NCBI RefSeq assembly: GCF_028553745.1
Contig: NZ_CP067131.1
Coordinates: forward strand, 310,001 to 374,000
Length of the DNA stretch: 64,000 nucleotides
Reading direction: 5' to 3'
Source of the DNA: Paracoccus seriniphilus
GTDB lineage: Bacteria; Pseudomonadota; Alphaproteobacteria; Rhodobacterales; Rhodobacteraceae
Each line of letters starts with the position of its first letter. Within the stretch, counting starts at the first letter, position 1. Below are positions 63,366-64,000 of the stretch, piece by piece. Made by a program: the position numbers and the translations under genes. The notes under the pieces were generated by a model. That model worked only from the letters and a program-made list of their open reading frames with translations. It made no database searches and was not told the origin of the DNA.

Positions 63366-64000
63366 TATTTCAGTGCTCCGCTCGTCAGGCCGCGCACGAT
63401 ATACTTCGTGGCGAAAATGATCATCAGGATGGCAGGAATGGTCGACAGCGTTGCGGCAGCCGCCATGGCACCGTGCTTGACCTCGAAATCCTGCGCGAAT
63501 TTGGCTATGCTGACCGGCACCGTCGCGGTTTCCTTGGTGGTCAGGGCCAATGCCACGGGAAATTCATTCCAGGAAAAGACGAACATCAGGACGCCCGTCG
63601 CCATCAGGCCAGGCACGATCACCGGCAGGATGACATGGGTAAAGGTCTTGAGCCGCGAGCAGCCATCAATCACGGCGGCCTCTTCCAGTTCGCGCGGGGC
63701 ATCGGCAACAAAGGAATTCATCAGCCACAGTGCCATCGGCAAATTGACCGTCGCATGGGTGATGATGATGGCAAAGAGGGTGTTATTCAGCCCGATCGCC
63801 CGGAAGAGCTGATACCATGATCCGACCAGGGTCATTTGCGGAGTCATGTAATAGATCATCGAAAAGGTCAGCAGCACGGTCGGCACCCAGCCTGCCCAGG
63901 CCTTCTGGCGCAGCGAAAAGGCAGCGGTGGTCGCCGTGAACAAGGCAATGGCCGTCGAGGCCCCCGCCACGATCAGGCTGTTGGTGAAATTGTCCAGAAA
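63365..64000 (-). CDS. Carbohydrate ABC transporter permease (MalG type), C-terminal part, runs off the right edge
   Basis: The last 211 residues are seen; the frame stays open to the window end (FLDNFTNSLIVAGASTAIAL). The EAA coupling loop PRELEEAAVIDGCSRLKTF is near the middle, and several membrane helices flank it. The C-terminus, IFATKYIVRGLTSGALK, is typical of the CUT1 permease that lies second in such operons. The first permease and binding protein should lie beyond 64000. Confidence 0.93.
   Translation of the reverse strand, partial: FLDNFTNSLIVAGASTAIALFTATTAAFSLRQKAWAGWVPTVLLTFSMIYYMTPQMTLVGSWYQLFRAIGLNNTLFAIIITHATVNLPMALWLMNSFVADAPRELEEAAVIDGCSRLKTFTHVILPVIVPGLMATGVLMFVFSWNEFPVALALTTKETATVPVSIAKFAQDFEVKHGAMAAAATLSTIPAILMIIFATKYIVRGLTSGALK

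Overview
The window is GC-rich by eye, densely packed and almost entirely protein coding. It looks like an alphaproteobacterium of the Rhodobacteraceae (Paracoccus-like). The pointers are a Hint-domain protein of the type common there, an N-methylproline-demethylase-like flavoenzyme, a Fur/Mur-type regulator beside a Mn/Fe ABC transporter, and many sugar ABC operons of rhizobial or rhodobacterial style. No rRNA, tRNA, CRISPR array or replication origin was seen. Seven ABC importers in 64 kb plus transposase remnants suggest an accessory replicon or a metabolic island, but that is inference.

Layout. 1-206: tail of a PfkB sugar kinase with a terminator. 270-8291 (minus): LacI regulator, xylose isomerase XylA, TIM-barrel isomerase, Gfo/Idh oxidoreductase and a CUT2 ABC importer, with a strong palindromic operator upstream. 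8631-9644: Hint-domain protein. 9832-10137: aldehyde dehydrogenase fragment. 10151-17886 (minus): LysR regulator and a second CUT2-type operon in which one permease is fused to a strictosidine-synthase/SMP-30-like propeller, followed by a separate, degenerate propeller paralogue. 17887-19149: graveyard of IS3 and IS21 remnants. 19150-24809 (plus): polar amino-acid ABC importer, N-methylproline-demethylase-like enzyme and a small unknown protein. These are flanked by two LysR genes, an FAD amine/amino-acid oxidase and a haloacid-dehalogenase-like protein. 29157-31430: large RTX protein. 31633-32441: IS630 and IS3 remnants.

32858-36435: a cis-3-hydroxy-L-proline-type module with a delta1-pyrroline-2-carboxylate-reductase-like Ldh protein, an XRE-cupin regulator and an aconitase X whose 5' end is frameshifted in a G8 tract. 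36488-40271 (minus): an osmF-yehYXW-type betaine ABC importer in the same gene order as E. coli. 40380-43922 (minus): sitABCD Mn/Fe importer, divergent from a Fur/Mur regulator. 44738-47820: ribitol-type module (SDR dehydrogenase, D-ribulokinase, HAD phosphatase). 47928-49175: alpha/beta hydrolase-OsmC fusion.

49184-59927: a cluster that looks like non-phosphorylative L-fucose (or D-arabinose) catabolism. It holds a CUT2 importer, GntR regulator, aldose 1-dehydrogenase, lactonases, mutarotase, UxaA-like dehydratase, Zn-dehydrogenase and a mannitol-dehydrogenase-family reductase. Two divergent promoters in it share an AT-rich motif. 59924-64000 (minus): a CUT1 importer with a sulfatase and a DUF4432 mutarotase-like protein. 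Next to the fucose cluster this suggests use of sulfated sugars from algal material. The most unusual items are the permease-propeller fusion with its degenerate paralogue, the aconitase X frameshift, and the link between the fucose genes and the sulfatase operon.
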